Shown: positions 51,836 to 60,245, counted from the stretch's first letter. The stretch: DNA of 64,000 nt from CBDFGS01 sp965247255 (GCA_965247255.1 CBDFGS010000012.1:186001-250000), one strand, 5' to 3'. Notes: generated by a model not told the origin, from the letters alone. Numbers and translations are program-made.

Positions 51836-53638
51836 ATGAGTCTCATCAAGTCCGCGATCATTCTTTGCCTCTCCCTTTTGCTGCTCGTCTCCGCAGCGTG
51901 TGGGGGTGAGCCCATGCCGGAGCCAGCCGCTGCGCTGGAGCCCGCGACCAGTGCAGCCGCGGCTGATTTCCCCTACTCGGTCGTCGACGGCAACGGCGCC
52001 GAGGTAGTCTTCGACGCGCCTCCCGAGCGGATTGTGGCGTTTGACTCAGCCGCCGTCGAGACGCTGTTCGCGATCGGTGAGGGCCACCGAGTCGTGGCTA
52101 CTCACAGCTTCGTGTCCCACCCCTCCGAGGCGGCGGACATTCCCAGGGTCGGAGACAACTTCAGCATGGACATAGAGGCCACCGTTGCTCTCAAGCCCGA
52201 CCTGGTGTTCATCTTCTTCGATACCTTCAACTCCCAGCTGGAAAACGCAGGGCTGAAGGTCCTGTACCTGAAGACGCTGGAAGACGACTTCAAGAAGACC
52301 GCCGACTTCATCCGGATGTGGGGTCGCATTACCGGCGGCAGAGGGGAAGCCGAGCGCGTGGCGGACGAGTTCAACGACCGGGTCACTGAGATCGAGTCAG
52401 TTTATGCTTCGCGAGAAGGTGGGAAAGTCTTCCAGGACGTGGGAGGGCTCTGGACCCCCGGCCCCGACACGCTCGTGGGCGAGGTGTTCCGGCTCCTCAA
52501 GCTCGAAAACATCGCCCACGACATCTCCGGCTATGCGCAGCTGAGTCCGGAGGCCGTCGTGGCCAGAGACCCGGACGTGATCATCACGCCGGACCCCGGT
52601 TCCATTCGGGGCAATCCGGCTTTCCAGGACCTCTCCGCCGTTCGCGGAGGGCGGGTGTTTTCGTTGCAGACCGACGCGCTCTCCGTCGCCGGACCCAGGT
52701 TTGTGGACGGGATCGAGGAGCTGGCCGCGCTGGCCTACTCCGAGCCGGCGGCGGCGACGTTCCCGTATGAGGTCACCGATGGCAACGGTCGTACCATCGC
52801 CTTCGACAAGCCTCCTGAGAGAATCGTGGCGTTCGACTCCGCTGCCGTCGAGGCGCTGTTCGACATTGGCGAGGGCCACAGAGTCGCGGGGACGCACAAG
52901 TTCGTCTCCTTCCCGCCCGAGGCATCGAGCGTGCCGCGAGTCGGAGACGCCTTCAACATGGACATAGAGGCGACGGTGGCGCTCAACCCCGATCTCGTGT
53001 TCGTCTTCTCCGATACCTTCCTCTCGCAACTGGAGGGCGTGGGTCTCAAAGTGCTATACGTCAAGTCGCTGAACGACAATTTCGAAGGGACGGCCGATTT
53101 CATCCGGATGTGGGGCGGCATCACCGGCGGCATTCACGCCGCCGAGGCCAGCGCGGCCCGATTCGAGGGACGTGTCCGGGCTGTGCGAGAGAAGATGGAG
53201 GGTGTCGAGACCAGGCTCAAGGTGTTCCAGGACATAGGCGGGTTTTGGACTCCAGGGCCGAATACTCTCGTGGGCGAGGTGTTCGAGCTTCTAAAGCTCG
53301 ACAACATCGCGCACGACATCAGCGGCTATGCGGCGATGAGCCCCGAGACGATCGTCGCGCGGGATCCCGAGATCATCCTCACGAGCGACCCCGATTCGAT
53401 CATGCGCCACCCGGCGTTCAAAGACGTTAGCGCGGTCAAATCGGGTCGGGTTATCACGCCGCCCTCGGAAGCGCTGTCGATCGCGGGGCCGCGCTTTGCT
53501 GAGGGGATCGAGGACCTGGCGCGGCTGATATACCCGGAGTTGTCGGGCTCGTCTCGCTCAACCCACGGGGTTACCGAGGACGCGATGCCCGCACATATTG
53601 CAGCACGGAGGGCAGCGGTTGGCGCAGGGTCATCCTGA
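51836..53638 (+). CDS. btuF: cobalamin/iron-chelate binding lipoprotein with two tandem binding domains
   Basis: A 600-residue lipoprotein. The signal peptide ends at LLLVSAAC, with the lipid-bearing cysteine at residue 22, so it is anchored outside the cytoplasmic membrane. Two BtuF/FecB-type domains follow: residues 45-308 (FPYSVVDGNGAEVVFDAPPE) and 309-572 (FPYEVTDGNGRTIAFDKPPE). Both have ERIVAFDSAAVE, PDLVF, TADFIRMWG, LVGEVF and NIAHDISGYA. BtuF normally has one domain of about 250 residues. The riboswitch upstream and BtuC/BtuD downstream make cobamide the likely ligand. The two domains may bind one ligand each. Confidence 0.88.
   Translation: MSLIKSAIILCLSLLLLVSAACGGEPMPEPAAALEPATSAAAADFPYSVVDGNGAEVVFDAPPERIVAFDSAAVETLFAIGEGHRVVATHSFVSHPSEAADIPRVGDNFSMDIEATVALKPDLVFIFFDTFNSQLENAGLKVLYLKTLEDDFKKTADFIRMWGRITGGRGEAERVADEFNDRVTEIESVYASREGGKVFQDVGGLWTPGPDTLVGEVFRLLKLENIAHDISGYAQLSPEAVVARDPDVIITPDPGSIRGNPAFQDLSAVRGGRVFSLQTDALSVAGPRFVDGIEELAALAYSEPAAATFPYEVTDGNGRTIAFDKPPERIVAFDSAAVEALFDIGEGHRVAGTHKFVSFPPEASSVPRVGDAFNMDIEATVALNPDLVFVFSDTFLSQLEGVGLKVLYVKSLNDNFEGTADFIRMWGGITGGIHAAEASAARFEGRVRAVREKMEGVETRLKVFQDIGGFWTPGPNTLVGEVFELLKLDNIAHDISGYAAMSPETIVARDPEIILTSDPDSIMRHPAFKDVSAVKSGRVITPPSEALSIAGPRFAEGIEDLARLIYPELSGSSRSTHGVTEDAMPAHIAARRAAVGAGSS
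51968..53550 (+). repeat. tandem duplication inside btuF
   Basis: Two direct copies of a 792-bp (264-codon) unit: 51968-52759 and 52760-53550. They are diverged in DNA but plainly alike in protein, so the duplication is old. Confidence 0.85.
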
Positions 53639-54686
53639 AGTTGGGGTCCTCCCCGGCGGCCTGAGGTTCCCCTGGCGACGCCTGGTCATCGGCGTGGCAG
53701 CCACCGGCGTGGTTGCGGTGATCGCGGCCAGCGTGGGCTCCGTCGATGTCCCCCCTCTAACCGTCGTGAAGATTGTAGCGTCGAAGGGGCCGGGCATTGA
53801 GATCGCCGCGGACTGGCCAGCCAGCTTCGATACGATCATATGGCAGCTGCGGCTCCCTCGAATCGTCCTTGCGGGCATAGTGGGCGCGGCGCTGGCCGTG
53901 GCGGGCGCCACCTACCAGGGTCTGTTTCGCAACCCGCTGGCAGACCCCTATCTGATCGGCGTTGCCTCCGGCGCCGGTCTCGGGGCCACGATAGTCCTGG
54001 TCACTGCCGTTCCGGCGTACTTCGGCGGGTTCAGCCTATTGCCCTTGGCCGCCTTCGGAGGGGCGATAGCCGCTGTCTCCGCCGCCTATATGATCGCCAA
54101 GAGCTCTGAGGGTCTGCCGCTCACCACTCTGATCCTCGCTGGGGTCGCGATCGCGTCGCTGACCACCGCGGCGACTACGCTTCTGCTCCTCAGGAGCGAG
54201 CCGGAGCTTCGTCCGGTATTGAGTTGGCTGCTGGGCGGTTTCATATCAGCTCAGTGGCGACACAGCGCAATGATTCTGCCGTACCTTGCGCCGGCCGCGG
54301 TAATGGTCTTCGTCTACGCCAGGGTCCTTAACGTCATGCAGCTCGAGGAAGACCACGCCAAACAATTGGGAGTAAGCGTCGAGCGCACAAAGCTGCTGCT
54401 AGTCGTAGCGGCTTCGCTGGCGACTGCGGCTGCGGTGGCCTTCGCCGGGCCTATAGGTTTCGTGGGTCTCGTGGCCCCCCATGTGGTACGCATAATCTGG
54501 GGAGTCGACCACCGTTCGCTACTTCCGATGTCGGCCGTCGCGGGCGCTGTGATGCTCATCTCCGCGGACCTTGTCGCCAGGACTGTGGTCAGCCCAGGTG
54601 AGCTGCCAGTGGGAGTGATTACCGCGTTTCTCGGGGCGCCGTTCTTCCTGTACCTGCTGCGGCGGCGCCGAGTGCTAAGCGGCTAA
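53619..54686 (+). CDS. btuC: FecCD-family ABC transporter permease
   Basis: A permease of about 355 residues forming the membrane channel for B12 or iron chelates. About ten hydrophobic segments are visible. Family marks are LRLPRIVLAGIVGAALAVAG, YQGLFRNPLADPYLIGVASG and AGPIGFVGLVAPHVVRIIWG (coupling helix region), ending GVITAFLGAPFFLYLLRR. The frame opens at TTG 53598, but TTG 53619, preceded by GGAGGG, is the better start. Either start overlaps the 3' end of the binding-protein gene (stop at 53638), as in coupled operons. Confidence 0.92.
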   Translation: MAQGHPEVGVLPGGLRFPWRRLVIGVAATGVVAVIAASVGSVDVPPLTVVKIVASKGPGIEIAADWPASFDTIIWQLRLPRIVLAGIVGAALAVAGATYQGLFRNPLADPYLIGVASGAGLGATIVLVTAVPAYFGGFSLLPLAAFGGAIAAVSAAYMIAKSSEGLPLTTLILAGVAIASLTTAATTLLLLRSEPELRPVLSWLLGGFISAQWRHSAMILPYLAPAAVMVFVYARVLNVMQLEEDHAKQLGVSVERTKLLLVVAASLATAAAVAFAGPIGFVGLVAPHVVRIIWGVDHRSLLPMSAVAGAVMLISADLVARTVVSPGELPVGVITAFLGAPFFLYLLRRRRVLSG

Positions 54687-54691
54687 GCAAT

Positions 54692-55483
54692 ATGTTAGCT
54701 GTCAAGAACGTCTCCTTCGGCTATGGCGACAATCGCGTCCTAGAAGCGGTGGACCTACGCGTCGACCGGGGCGAGCTCGTCGGAGTCGTCGGGCCCAACG
54801 GTTCAGGCAAGACGACACTTCTAAAGCTGATCACCGGCGTGCTCCGGCCATCCGGCGGGCACATCGAGACCCATGGGAAAGACCTCATGGCGGTCAGCTC
54901 CAAGACCCGCGCGCGCCTCGTCTCCATCGTGCCTCAGAACCCCCAGTTGCCTCTCAGCTTCAGCGTGCTCGACCTGGTGCTGATGGGCAGGAATCCACAC
55001 CTCAAGCTGCTGCAGTGGGAGCGCCAACCCGACGTCGAGATTGCCCGACGAGCGATGCAGCTAACCGAGACCGACCACCTGGAGGACCGCGCCCTGGCCA
55101 CATTGTCCGGAGGTGAGCGGCAGCGCGCCGTCGTCGCCATGGCCATCGCTCAGCAAACGCCATTGCTCCTGCTGGACGAGCCCACGTCGAGCCTGGACCT
55201 GGCCCATCAGCTCAAAGTAATGGACGTAGTAACTCAATCGCGGTCGAGCATGGACGGCGCCGTCCTTATCGCGATGCACGACCTGACATTAGCAGCTCAG
55301 TACTGCGAACGCCTGGTGATGCTTGCCCATGGCCGGGTTCTGGTCGAGGGGTCTCCGGAGGAGGTCCTAACCGACGAGAATATCTTCGAGGTGTACGGCG
55401 TCCACGCTCACGTGATACCCCACCCCGTCCACGGCACGCCTGTCGTGCTCCCAGCCTCTGACGGCTCCCGATTCCCAGCGTAA
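54692..55483 (+). CDS. btuD: ABC transporter ATP-binding protein (BtuD/FecE type)
   Basis: A 263-residue ATPase energising the importer. Walker A is VGPNGSGKTTLLKLITG (from about residue 33), the Q-loop IVPQNPQLPLSFS, the signature LSGGERQRAVVAMAIAQ and Walker B LLLLDEPTSSLDLAHQ, with H-loop IAMHDLTLA. It starts 5 bp after the permease gene. The C-terminal extension EENIFEVYGVHAHVIPHPVHG type (here ENIFEVYGVHAHVIPHP) is typical of FecE-like ATPases. Confidence 0.95.
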   Translation: MLAVKNVSFGYGDNRVLEAVDLRVDRGELVGVVGPNGSGKTTLLKLITGVLRPSGGHIETHGKDLMAVSSKTRARLVSIVPQNPQLPLSFSVLDLVLMGRNPHLKLLQWERQPDVEIARRAMQLTETDHLEDRALATLSGGERQRAVVAMAIAQQTPLLLLDEPTSSLDLAHQLKVMDVVTQSRSSMDGAVLIAMHDLTLAAQYCERLVMLAHGRVLVEGSPEEVLTDENIFEVYGVHAHVIPHPVHGTPVVLPASDGSRFPA

Positions 55484-55675
55484 GCCGCGAGCTTGCGTCT
55501 TGCCCTCCAACACGCGCCTTTGCTCGTGATTTGGCGCAACAGGGAGCTTGGCGCTCCAACGCGGTGAACTCCGTCCGATGTAGCTGTGTTGTGCCCCAAC
55601 CGCCACGGTGCTAATCTAAACGCTCGAAATCGACTCCCCGCGGAAGCACCGCGAGGAGACCGGAGCGAGGGAAGC

Positions 55676-56104
55676 GTGCACCTGGTCGTGGACGGTTACG
55701 AGGTCGACCCCGAGCAGCTCGAGGACACTCAGCTGGTCCACCGCTTCCTTGACGAGTATCCAGCCAAGATCGGCATGACCAAGATGATAGAACCCCAAGT
55801 ATCCATCTACCGGGGGCCGGTCGCAGAGGACTGGGGCGTCTCGGGATTCGTGCTGATTGCCGAGAGCCACATAAGCATCCACACATTTCCTGACCGACGG
55901 TACATCAATGTCGATGTCTTCTCGTGTAAGGATTTCGATGCCGAGGCGGCAATGCGAGACGTCGAGGAATTCTTCTCGCTCCCCAGAGTCCGGTGGTGGA
56001 CCATGGAACGCGGCATAGACTACTCGAGCCCGGCCCAGGCTCGTCAAGAGGTTGATCGGGAGCGGGTGCAGCTAACGCCCACTCGCGGCTTCTCGGATGG
56101 CTGA
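55676..56104 (+). CDS. speD: S-adenosylmethionine decarboxylase proenzyme (SpeH/SpeD)
   Basis: A 142-residue pyruvoyl enzyme that makes decarboxylated S-adenosylmethionine, the aminopropyl donor for polyamines. The self-cleavage site is the Glu-Ser bond in IAESHISIHTFPDRRYINVD. The catalytic cysteine is in DVFSCKDFDAEA. The frame is open to 55586, but GTG 55676, after GAGGGAAGC, gives the normal length and begins MHLVVDGYEVDPEQLEDTQL. Its 3' end overlaps speB by 8 bp. Confidence 0.93.
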   Translation: MHLVVDGYEVDPEQLEDTQLVHRFLDEYPAKIGMTKMIEPQVSIYRGPVAEDWGVSGFVLIAESHISIHTFPDRRYINVDVFSCKDFDAEAAMRDVEEFFSLPRVRWWTMERGIDYSSPAQARQEVDRERVQLTPTRGFSDG

Positions 56105-57032
56105 TAGCGAAGATAACGCCGCCCAGCGCGACTCCACAGGCCCGGTCCCGCGCTACTGGGACACCTTCTTGGACACCCCCCCTGGCGAAGCCGGCCCGGA
56201 CACCGCGCGCGCGGTTCTGGTCCCGGTGCCATACGACGGCACAACCTCGTGGAAAGCGGGGGCGCGCCACGGTCCCAAAGCAATAATCAGCGCCTCGCCT
56301 CATCTAGAGGACTACGATCTGGAGCTGGACAGGGACATATCGCAAGTAGGCATCTACACGGCGCCTGCGATCGAACCGCACGTTGGGGGCCCGGAAGGGA
56401 TGATTGGCCGTGTGGAAGCGGTCGTGGCCTCGCTCGCGACTGACGACCGGCTCATCGGACTGCTGGGCGGCGAGCACACCATCGCTATCGGGGCTGTCAA
56501 AGCCCTTAAGAGGCTCCACGAGGACCTCTCTGTTCTGTACCTGGACGCGCACGCCGACCTGCGCGATGAGTACATGGGGACCAAGTGGGGCCACGCCTCG
56601 GTGGCGCGTCGGTTGAGCGCAATCTGCCACCTGGGGGCGATCGGGGTGCGCAGCATCTCCGAAACCGAGCACGCCTACGCCAAGGAGGCGGGGATTCCCA
56701 TCGCTTTCTGGCCAAGCCCGCGGGGGATGACCGGCGACGCCGTGTCGCGAGTCCTCGAGTCGCTGTCCCCGCGGGTGTACGTGAGCATAGACCTCGACGT
56801 CTTTGACCCGTCGTTGATGCCTGCCGTCGGCACACCTGAGCCGGGTGGGCTGGGCTGGGACGACGTGACGGGGATAGTGAGAAGGGTCGCGGAGGAGAGA
56901 CAAGTAGTGGGATTCGACATCAGCGAGCTTAGCCCGGCGGAGGGGCCGGAAGCGTGCGCTTACACCGCGGCGAAGCTCACCTACAAGCTCATAGGTTACG
57001 CGACGGCGTCGGACTCTCAGGACGCGGGCTAG
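56097..57032 (+). CDS. speB: agmatinase-family ureohydrolase
   Basis: A 311-residue manganese enzyme of the arginase/agmatinase family. Metal ligands are in LLGGEHTIAIG, VLYLDAHADLRDEY and VYVSIDLDVFDPSLMPA, with PEPGGLGWDDV and VGFDISELSP at the end of the barrel. It removes urea from agmatine or from N1-aminopropylagmatine. The overlap with speD, which makes the aminopropyl donor, fits polyamine synthesis; the second substrate would apply if a triamine synthase acts on agmatine first, as in Thermus. No arginine decarboxylase gene lies in the window. Confidence 0.93.
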   Translation: MADSEDNAAQRDSTGPVPRYWDTFLDTPPGEAGPDTARAVLVPVPYDGTTSWKAGARHGPKAIISASPHLEDYDLELDRDISQVGIYTAPAIEPHVGGPEGMIGRVEAVVASLATDDRLIGLLGGEHTIAIGAVKALKRLHEDLSVLYLDAHADLRDEYMGTKWGHASVARRLSAICHLGAIGVRSISETEHAYAKEAGIPIAFWPSPRGMTGDAVSRVLESLSPRVYVSIDLDVFDPSLMPAVGTPEPGGLGWDDVTGIVRRVAEERQVVGFDISELSPAEGPEACAYTAAKLTYKLIGYATASDSQDAG

Positions 57033-57039
57033 GGAATCG

Positions 57040-57069
57040 TTTACGGTATACCGCATCCCGTGATACAAT
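57040..57069 (+). promoter_or_regulatory. predicted promoter upstream of tRNA-Thr(TGT)
   Basis: TTTACG (57040-57045), an 18-bp spacer and TACAAT (57064-57069), about 119 bp before the tRNA. It overlaps the last bases after speB. Confidence 0.4.
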
Positions 57070-57122
57070 TGCGACCAGGCTAGTGTCGGCAGGGGCCGGC
57101 GTCTAGCCGTCTTGTTTCAACG

Positions 57123-57160
57123 GCGTGCTACGAAGCACGCGCGGCGTGCGCGGAGCACGC
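57123..57160. repeat. two adjacent near-identical hairpins
   Basis: GCGTGCT-ACGA-AGCACGC (57123-57140) and GCGTGC-GCGG-AGCACGC (57144-57160), 3 bp apart, in the leader of tRNA-Thr. They may be processing or protein-binding sites, or a dispersed repeat unit. Confidence 0.5.
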
Positions 57161-57187
57161 TCCGGCCCGCGGTTAGGCCTGCGGCCT

Positions 57188-57260
57188 GCCCCAGTGGCGC
57201 AACGGTAGCGCAGCCGATTTGTAATCGGCAGGTTAGTGGGTTCGAGTCCCCTCTGGGGCT
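57188..57260 (+). tRNA. tRNA-Thr (anticodon TGT)
   Basis: A 73-nt cloverleaf: 7-bp acceptor stem GCCCCAG/CTGGGGC, anticodon loop TTTGTAA with anticodon TGT, and T-loop GGGTTCGAGTCCC. CCA is not encoded. It reads ACA. Confidence 0.95.
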
Positions 57261-57315
57261 TTTATCCCGGAATGAGGAGGCGCCGTAGACCGGTGCGCCT
57301 TCCTTGGAATCGTCA

Positions 57316-57345
57316 TTGGAACGGGCGAATTAGCTATGCTACACT
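57316..57345 (+). promoter_or_regulatory. predicted promoter of the tRNA-Tyr-tRNA-Thr-tuf unit
   Basis: TTGGAA (57316-57321), an 18-bp spacer and TACACT (57340-57345), 15 bp before tRNA-Tyr. Confidence 0.55.
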
Positions 57346-57360
57346 GAGTAACACTCTAGA

Positions 57361-57448
57361 GGAGGGGTGGGTGAGTGGTTAATACCACCAGACTGTAAAT
57401 CTGGCGCCCGGAAGGGCTACGTAGGTTCGAATCCTACCCCCTCCACCA
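57361..57448 (+). tRNA. tRNA-Tyr (anticodon GTA)
   Basis: An 88-nt type II tRNA: acceptor stem GGAGGGG/CCCCTCC, anticodon loop CTGTAAA with anticodon GTA, a long variable arm (CGCCCGGAAGGGC) and T-loop AGGTTCGAATCCT. The 3' CCA is encoded (57446-57448). It is the likely substrate of the tyrS product. Confidence 0.95.
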
Positions 57449-57474
57449 CCGGTATAGGCAATAAAACACAGGAG

Positions 57475-57547
57475 GCCCACATAGCTCAGTCGGTAGAGCG
57501 CGTTCTTGGTAAGAACGAGGTCAGCAGTTCGAATCTGCTTGTGGGCT
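57475..57547 (+). tRNA. tRNA-Thr (anticodon GGT)
   Basis: A 73-nt cloverleaf: acceptor stem GCCCACA/TGTGGGC, anticodon loop TTGGTAA with anticodon GGT, T-loop CAGTTCGAATCTG. It lies 15 bp before the start of tuf, the same order (tRNA-Tyr, tRNA-Thr, tuf) as in many bacteria. Confidence 0.95.
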
Positions 57548-57562
57548 TACCCAGGAGAGATC

Positions 57563-58762
57563 ATGGCAAAAGAGATGTTCGTCCGCGACAAGCCGCACTT
57601 GAACGTCGGCACCATAGGCCACGTGGACCATGGCAAGACGACGTTGACTTCCGCTATCACGAAGGTCCTCGGGGCGGCGGGCCTGGCGGATTACAGAGCC
57701 TTCGAGAGCATCGACAACGCTCCGGAGGAGAAGGAGCGCGGGCTCACCATCGCCATCCAGCACGTCGAGTACTCGACGGAGAAACGACACTATGCCCACG
57801 TGGACTGTCCCGGCCACGCGGACTACATCAAGAATATGATCACCGGGGCGGCCCAGATGGACGGGTCGATCCTGGTCGTCAGCGCGCCTGACGGCCCCAT
57901 GCCGCAGACCCGAGAGCACATCTTGCTGGCCCGCCAGGTCCAGGTCCCAGCTATCGTCGTCGCCCTCAACAAGGTCGACGCGATGGACGATGAGGAGCTG
58001 CTTGAGCTTGTGGAGTTGGAGCTACGCGAGCTGCTGACCAACTACGGCTTCCCCGGAGACGATATCCCCATAGTCAGGGTGAGTGCTCTAAAAGCTCTGG
58101 AGGCCGACGACGTTTCCAGAGAGTCTGAATGGGGCAAGCCCATTTGGGACCTGCTCGACGCAGTGGACGCAAATGTCCCGGTCCCCGACCGCGCGACGGA
58201 CCGCCCGTTCCTGATGCCTGTGGAAGACGTATTCGGCATTAAGGGCCGCGGTACCGTCGTAACCGGCAGAGTCGAGCAAGGGATGGTGAAAACGGGCGAG
58301 CAAGTGGAGATCGTCGGCATTCGTGACACCACCACCACGGTGGTTACCGGTGTAGAGATGTTCCACAAGACGTTGCAGGAAGGGGAGCCCGGCGACGCCG
58401 TGGGTCTACTCCTCAGAGGGATTGAGCGTGGCGACATCGAGCGGGGCCAGGTAATCGCGGCCCCCGGAAGCATAACCCCTCACGTCGAGGCGAAGGCACA
58501 GGTCTACGTCTTGACCAAGGAAGAGGGTGGGCGTCATACCCCGTTCTTCAGCGGCTACAAGCCGCAGTTCTACGTCAGGACGACGGACGTTACCGGCGAA
58601 ATAGAGCTCCCGGAAGGGGTCGAGATGGTGATGCCGGGGGACAACATAGAGATGAAGGTTAAGCTGGGCACTCCGGTGGCCATGACCGAACAGCTCCGGT
58701 TCGCCGTCAGGGAAGGCGGAAGGACCGTGGGCTCCGGGGTGTTTACGAGCATCGAGAACTAG
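57563..58762 (+). CDS. tuf: elongation factor Tu
   Basis: A 399-residue GTPase that brings aminoacyl-tRNA to the ribosome. ATG 57563 follows AGGAGA. The product starts MAKEMFVRDKPHLNVGTIGH, with GHVDHGKTTL, DCPGHADYIKNMI, NKVDAMDD and the switch region RGLTIAIQHVEY. The switch I motif usually reads RGITI; leucine replaces isoleucine here. The tRNA-binding C-terminal barrels end VREGGRTVGSGVFTSI. Frame upstream of 57563 runs through a tRNA and is not coding. The tRNA genes before it are probably processed from the same transcript. Confidence 0.97.
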   Translation: MAKEMFVRDKPHLNVGTIGHVDHGKTTLTSAITKVLGAAGLADYRAFESIDNAPEEKERGLTIAIQHVEYSTEKRHYAHVDCPGHADYIKNMITGAAQMDGSILVVSAPDGPMPQTREHILLARQVQVPAIVVALNKVDAMDDEELLELVELELRELLTNYGFPGDDIPIVRVSALKALEADDVSRESEWGKPIWDLLDAVDANVPVPDRATDRPFLMPVEDVFGIKGRGTVVTGRVEQGMVKTGEQVEIVGIRDTTTTVVTGVEMFHKTLQEGEPGDAVGLLLRGIERGDIERGQVIAAPGSITPHVEAKAQVYVLTKEEGGRHTPFFSGYKPQFYVRTTDVTGEIELPEGVEMVMPGDNIEMKVKLGTPVAMTEQLRFAVREGGRTVGSGVFTSIEN

Positions 58763-58803
58763 GGGACTGAGTCTTGAAGCAATACGGGGTACACGCATAA
58801 GAC

Positions 58804-58971
58804 ATGCCGCGCAGAGGCGAGAGCAGGATACTAGTTAACCTGGGCTGCACCGAGTGTAGGGAGAGGACCTACCACTCTAGCAAGAACCGCCGGAACGACC
58901 CGGACCGGTTGGAGCTAAAGAAATACTGCCCCAGGTGCAGGACTCATACTCTTCACAGAGAGGTGAGGTAA
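58804..58971 (+). CDS. rpmG: 50S ribosomal protein L33
   Basis: A 55-residue ribosomal protein. It starts MPRRGESRILVNLGCTECRE, then RTYHSSKNRRNDPDRLELKK, and ends YCPRCRTHTLHREVR. Two CxxC pairs (C15/C18 and C42/C45) make this the zinc-binding form of L33. It lies between tuf and secE, as in many bacteria; the next gene follows 5 bp after its stop. Confidence 0.95.
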   Translation: MPRRGESRILVNLGCTECRERTYHSSKNRRNDPDRLELKKYCPRCRTHTLHREVR

Positions 58972-58976
58972 CCCGC

Positions 58977-59213
58977 ATGGCGAAAAATCCCACAGCGCCG
59001 GGGCGCGCCGCCACTCAGACGGCGCGCAGGGCCTTCAACCTGCGCTTCATGGCAGAGGCGGTATCGGAGCTTCGCAGGGTCACGTGGCCGACGCGCCAGG
59101 AGACGTTGCGGCTGACGATTATGGTCCTGACGGTGGCCGCGTCCGTGGGCCTATTCCTGTACGCCTTCGACCTGGCATTCGCTAGAATCTTCGACGTGCT
59201 GTTAGGGAACTAG
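58977..59213 (+). CDS. secE: preprotein translocase subunit SecE
   Basis: A 78-residue single-pass membrane protein of the SecYEG channel. It has a charged N-terminus and the conserved amphipathic segment AEAVSELRRVTWPTRQETLR, followed by one membrane helix (about residues 47-68, IMVLTVAASVGLFLYAFDL). ATG 58977 gives the expected size; the frame is open from 58935, but that part overlaps rpmG. It is followed by nusG 13 bp later. Confidence 0.95.
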   Translation: MAKNPTAPGRAATQTARRAFNLRFMAEAVSELRRVTWPTRQETLRLTIMVLTVAASVGLFLYAFDLAFARIFDVLLGN

Positions 59214-59226
59214 CGAGCGCCGGGCA

Positions 59227-59787
59227 ATGGAGACAAAGGTAGAGACTCAACCCCTCTGGTACATCGTCCACACGTATTCCGGCCAGGAGGATCGAGTCAA
59301 AACGAACCTGGAGCTTCGCGTCTCGACCATGGACGTGACAGACAAGATCTTCCAGGTTATCGTACCCACTGAAGAGGAGATCGAGATCAAGGACGGGAAG
59401 AGAATACCCGTCCCGAAGCGAGTATTCCCCGGCTACATCCTCGTCCAGATGATGATGGACGAGCAAAGCTGGTACGTAGTCAGGAACACGCCGGGGGTTA
59501 CCGGGTTCGTCTCGGCCGAGGACGAGCGTGAGGGCAGGCCCAAGCCCGTGCCCCTCGAGCAGCAAGAGGTCGACGCGATCCTCAAACAGATGGAGTCCTC
59601 GGAGCCCAGGGCTCGAGCCGCACACGAGAAAGGTCAGACCATTCGGATCACCGACGGCCCCTTCCTAGACTTCATGGGAGTGGTCGAAGAGGTCTACCCC
59701 GATAGGACAAAGGTGAGGGTGCTGGTCTCGTTCTTCGGCCGCGAGACCCCTGTGGAGTTGGACTTCTTGCAGGTCGAGAAGGCATAG
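59227..59787 (+). CDS. nusG: transcription termination/antitermination factor NusG
   Basis: A 186-residue factor that binds RNA polymerase and couples it to Rho or ribosomes. The NGN domain has WYIVHTYSGQEDRVKTNLEL and VFPGYILVQMMMDEQSWYVV, then TPGVTGFVSAEDER. The C-terminal KOW domain is about residues 133-185 (GQTIRITDGPFLDFMGVVEE, VLVSFFGRETPVELDFLQVE). Position between secE and rplK is standard. Confidence 0.97.
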   Translation: METKVETQPLWYIVHTYSGQEDRVKTNLELRVSTMDVTDKIFQVIVPTEEEIEIKDGKRIPVPKRVFPGYILVQMMMDEQSWYVVRNTPGVTGFVSAEDEREGRPKPVPLEQQEVDAILKQMESSEPRARAAHEKGQTIRITDGPFLDFMGVVEEVYPDRTKVRVLVSFFGRETPVELDFLQVEKA

Positions 59788-59819
59788 CGGTCGGCGATCG
59801 GCGCCACCGGGAGAACTGA

Positions 59820-60245
59820 TTGGCCAAGAAGGTCAGGACAATCGTCAAGCTGCAGATAGAGGCCGGCAAGGCGACGCCGGCGCCTCCCGTCGGCCCAGCG
59901 CTTGGGCAGCACGGCGTCAATATCATGGCGTTCGTCAAAGAGTACAACGAGAAGACAGCTCGTCAGGCGGGCAATATCGTGCCGGTCGTCCTCACGGTCT
60001 ACGAGGACCGTTCATTCACGTTCGAAATCAAGACCCCGCCTGCATCGGCACTTCTAAGGCAGGCCGCGGGCGTAGAGAAGGGCAGCGGGAGCGCGAAGGT
60101 AGATAAGGTTGGCTCCGTGCCTGCCTCGAAAATAAGGGAGATAGCCGAGCGCAAGATGCAGGACCTGAACGCCGCAGACCTGGACGGCGCCATGCGCATA
60201 GTGGAAGGGACAGCGCGTAGCATGGGCATCGAGGTCGAGGGGTAG
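59820..60245 (+). CDS. rplK: 50S ribosomal protein L11
   Basis: A 141-residue ribosomal protein of the GTPase-associated centre. It starts at TTG 59820, MAKKVRTIVKLQIEAGKATP, with APPVGPALGQHGVNIMAFVK and the C-terminal KMQDLNAADLDGAMRIVEGT. Length is normal. The spacer to rplA (107 bp) has a weak hairpin (CCCAC/GTGGG near 60313-60337) that could be an L1 target, but I cannot confirm it. Confidence 0.97.
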   Translation: MAKKVRTIVKLQIEAGKATPAPPVGPALGQHGVNIMAFVKEYNEKTARQAGNIVPVVLTVYEDRSFTFEIKTPPASALLRQAAGVEKGSGSAKVDKVGSVPASKIREIAERKMQDLNAADLDGAMRIVEGTARSMGIEVEG

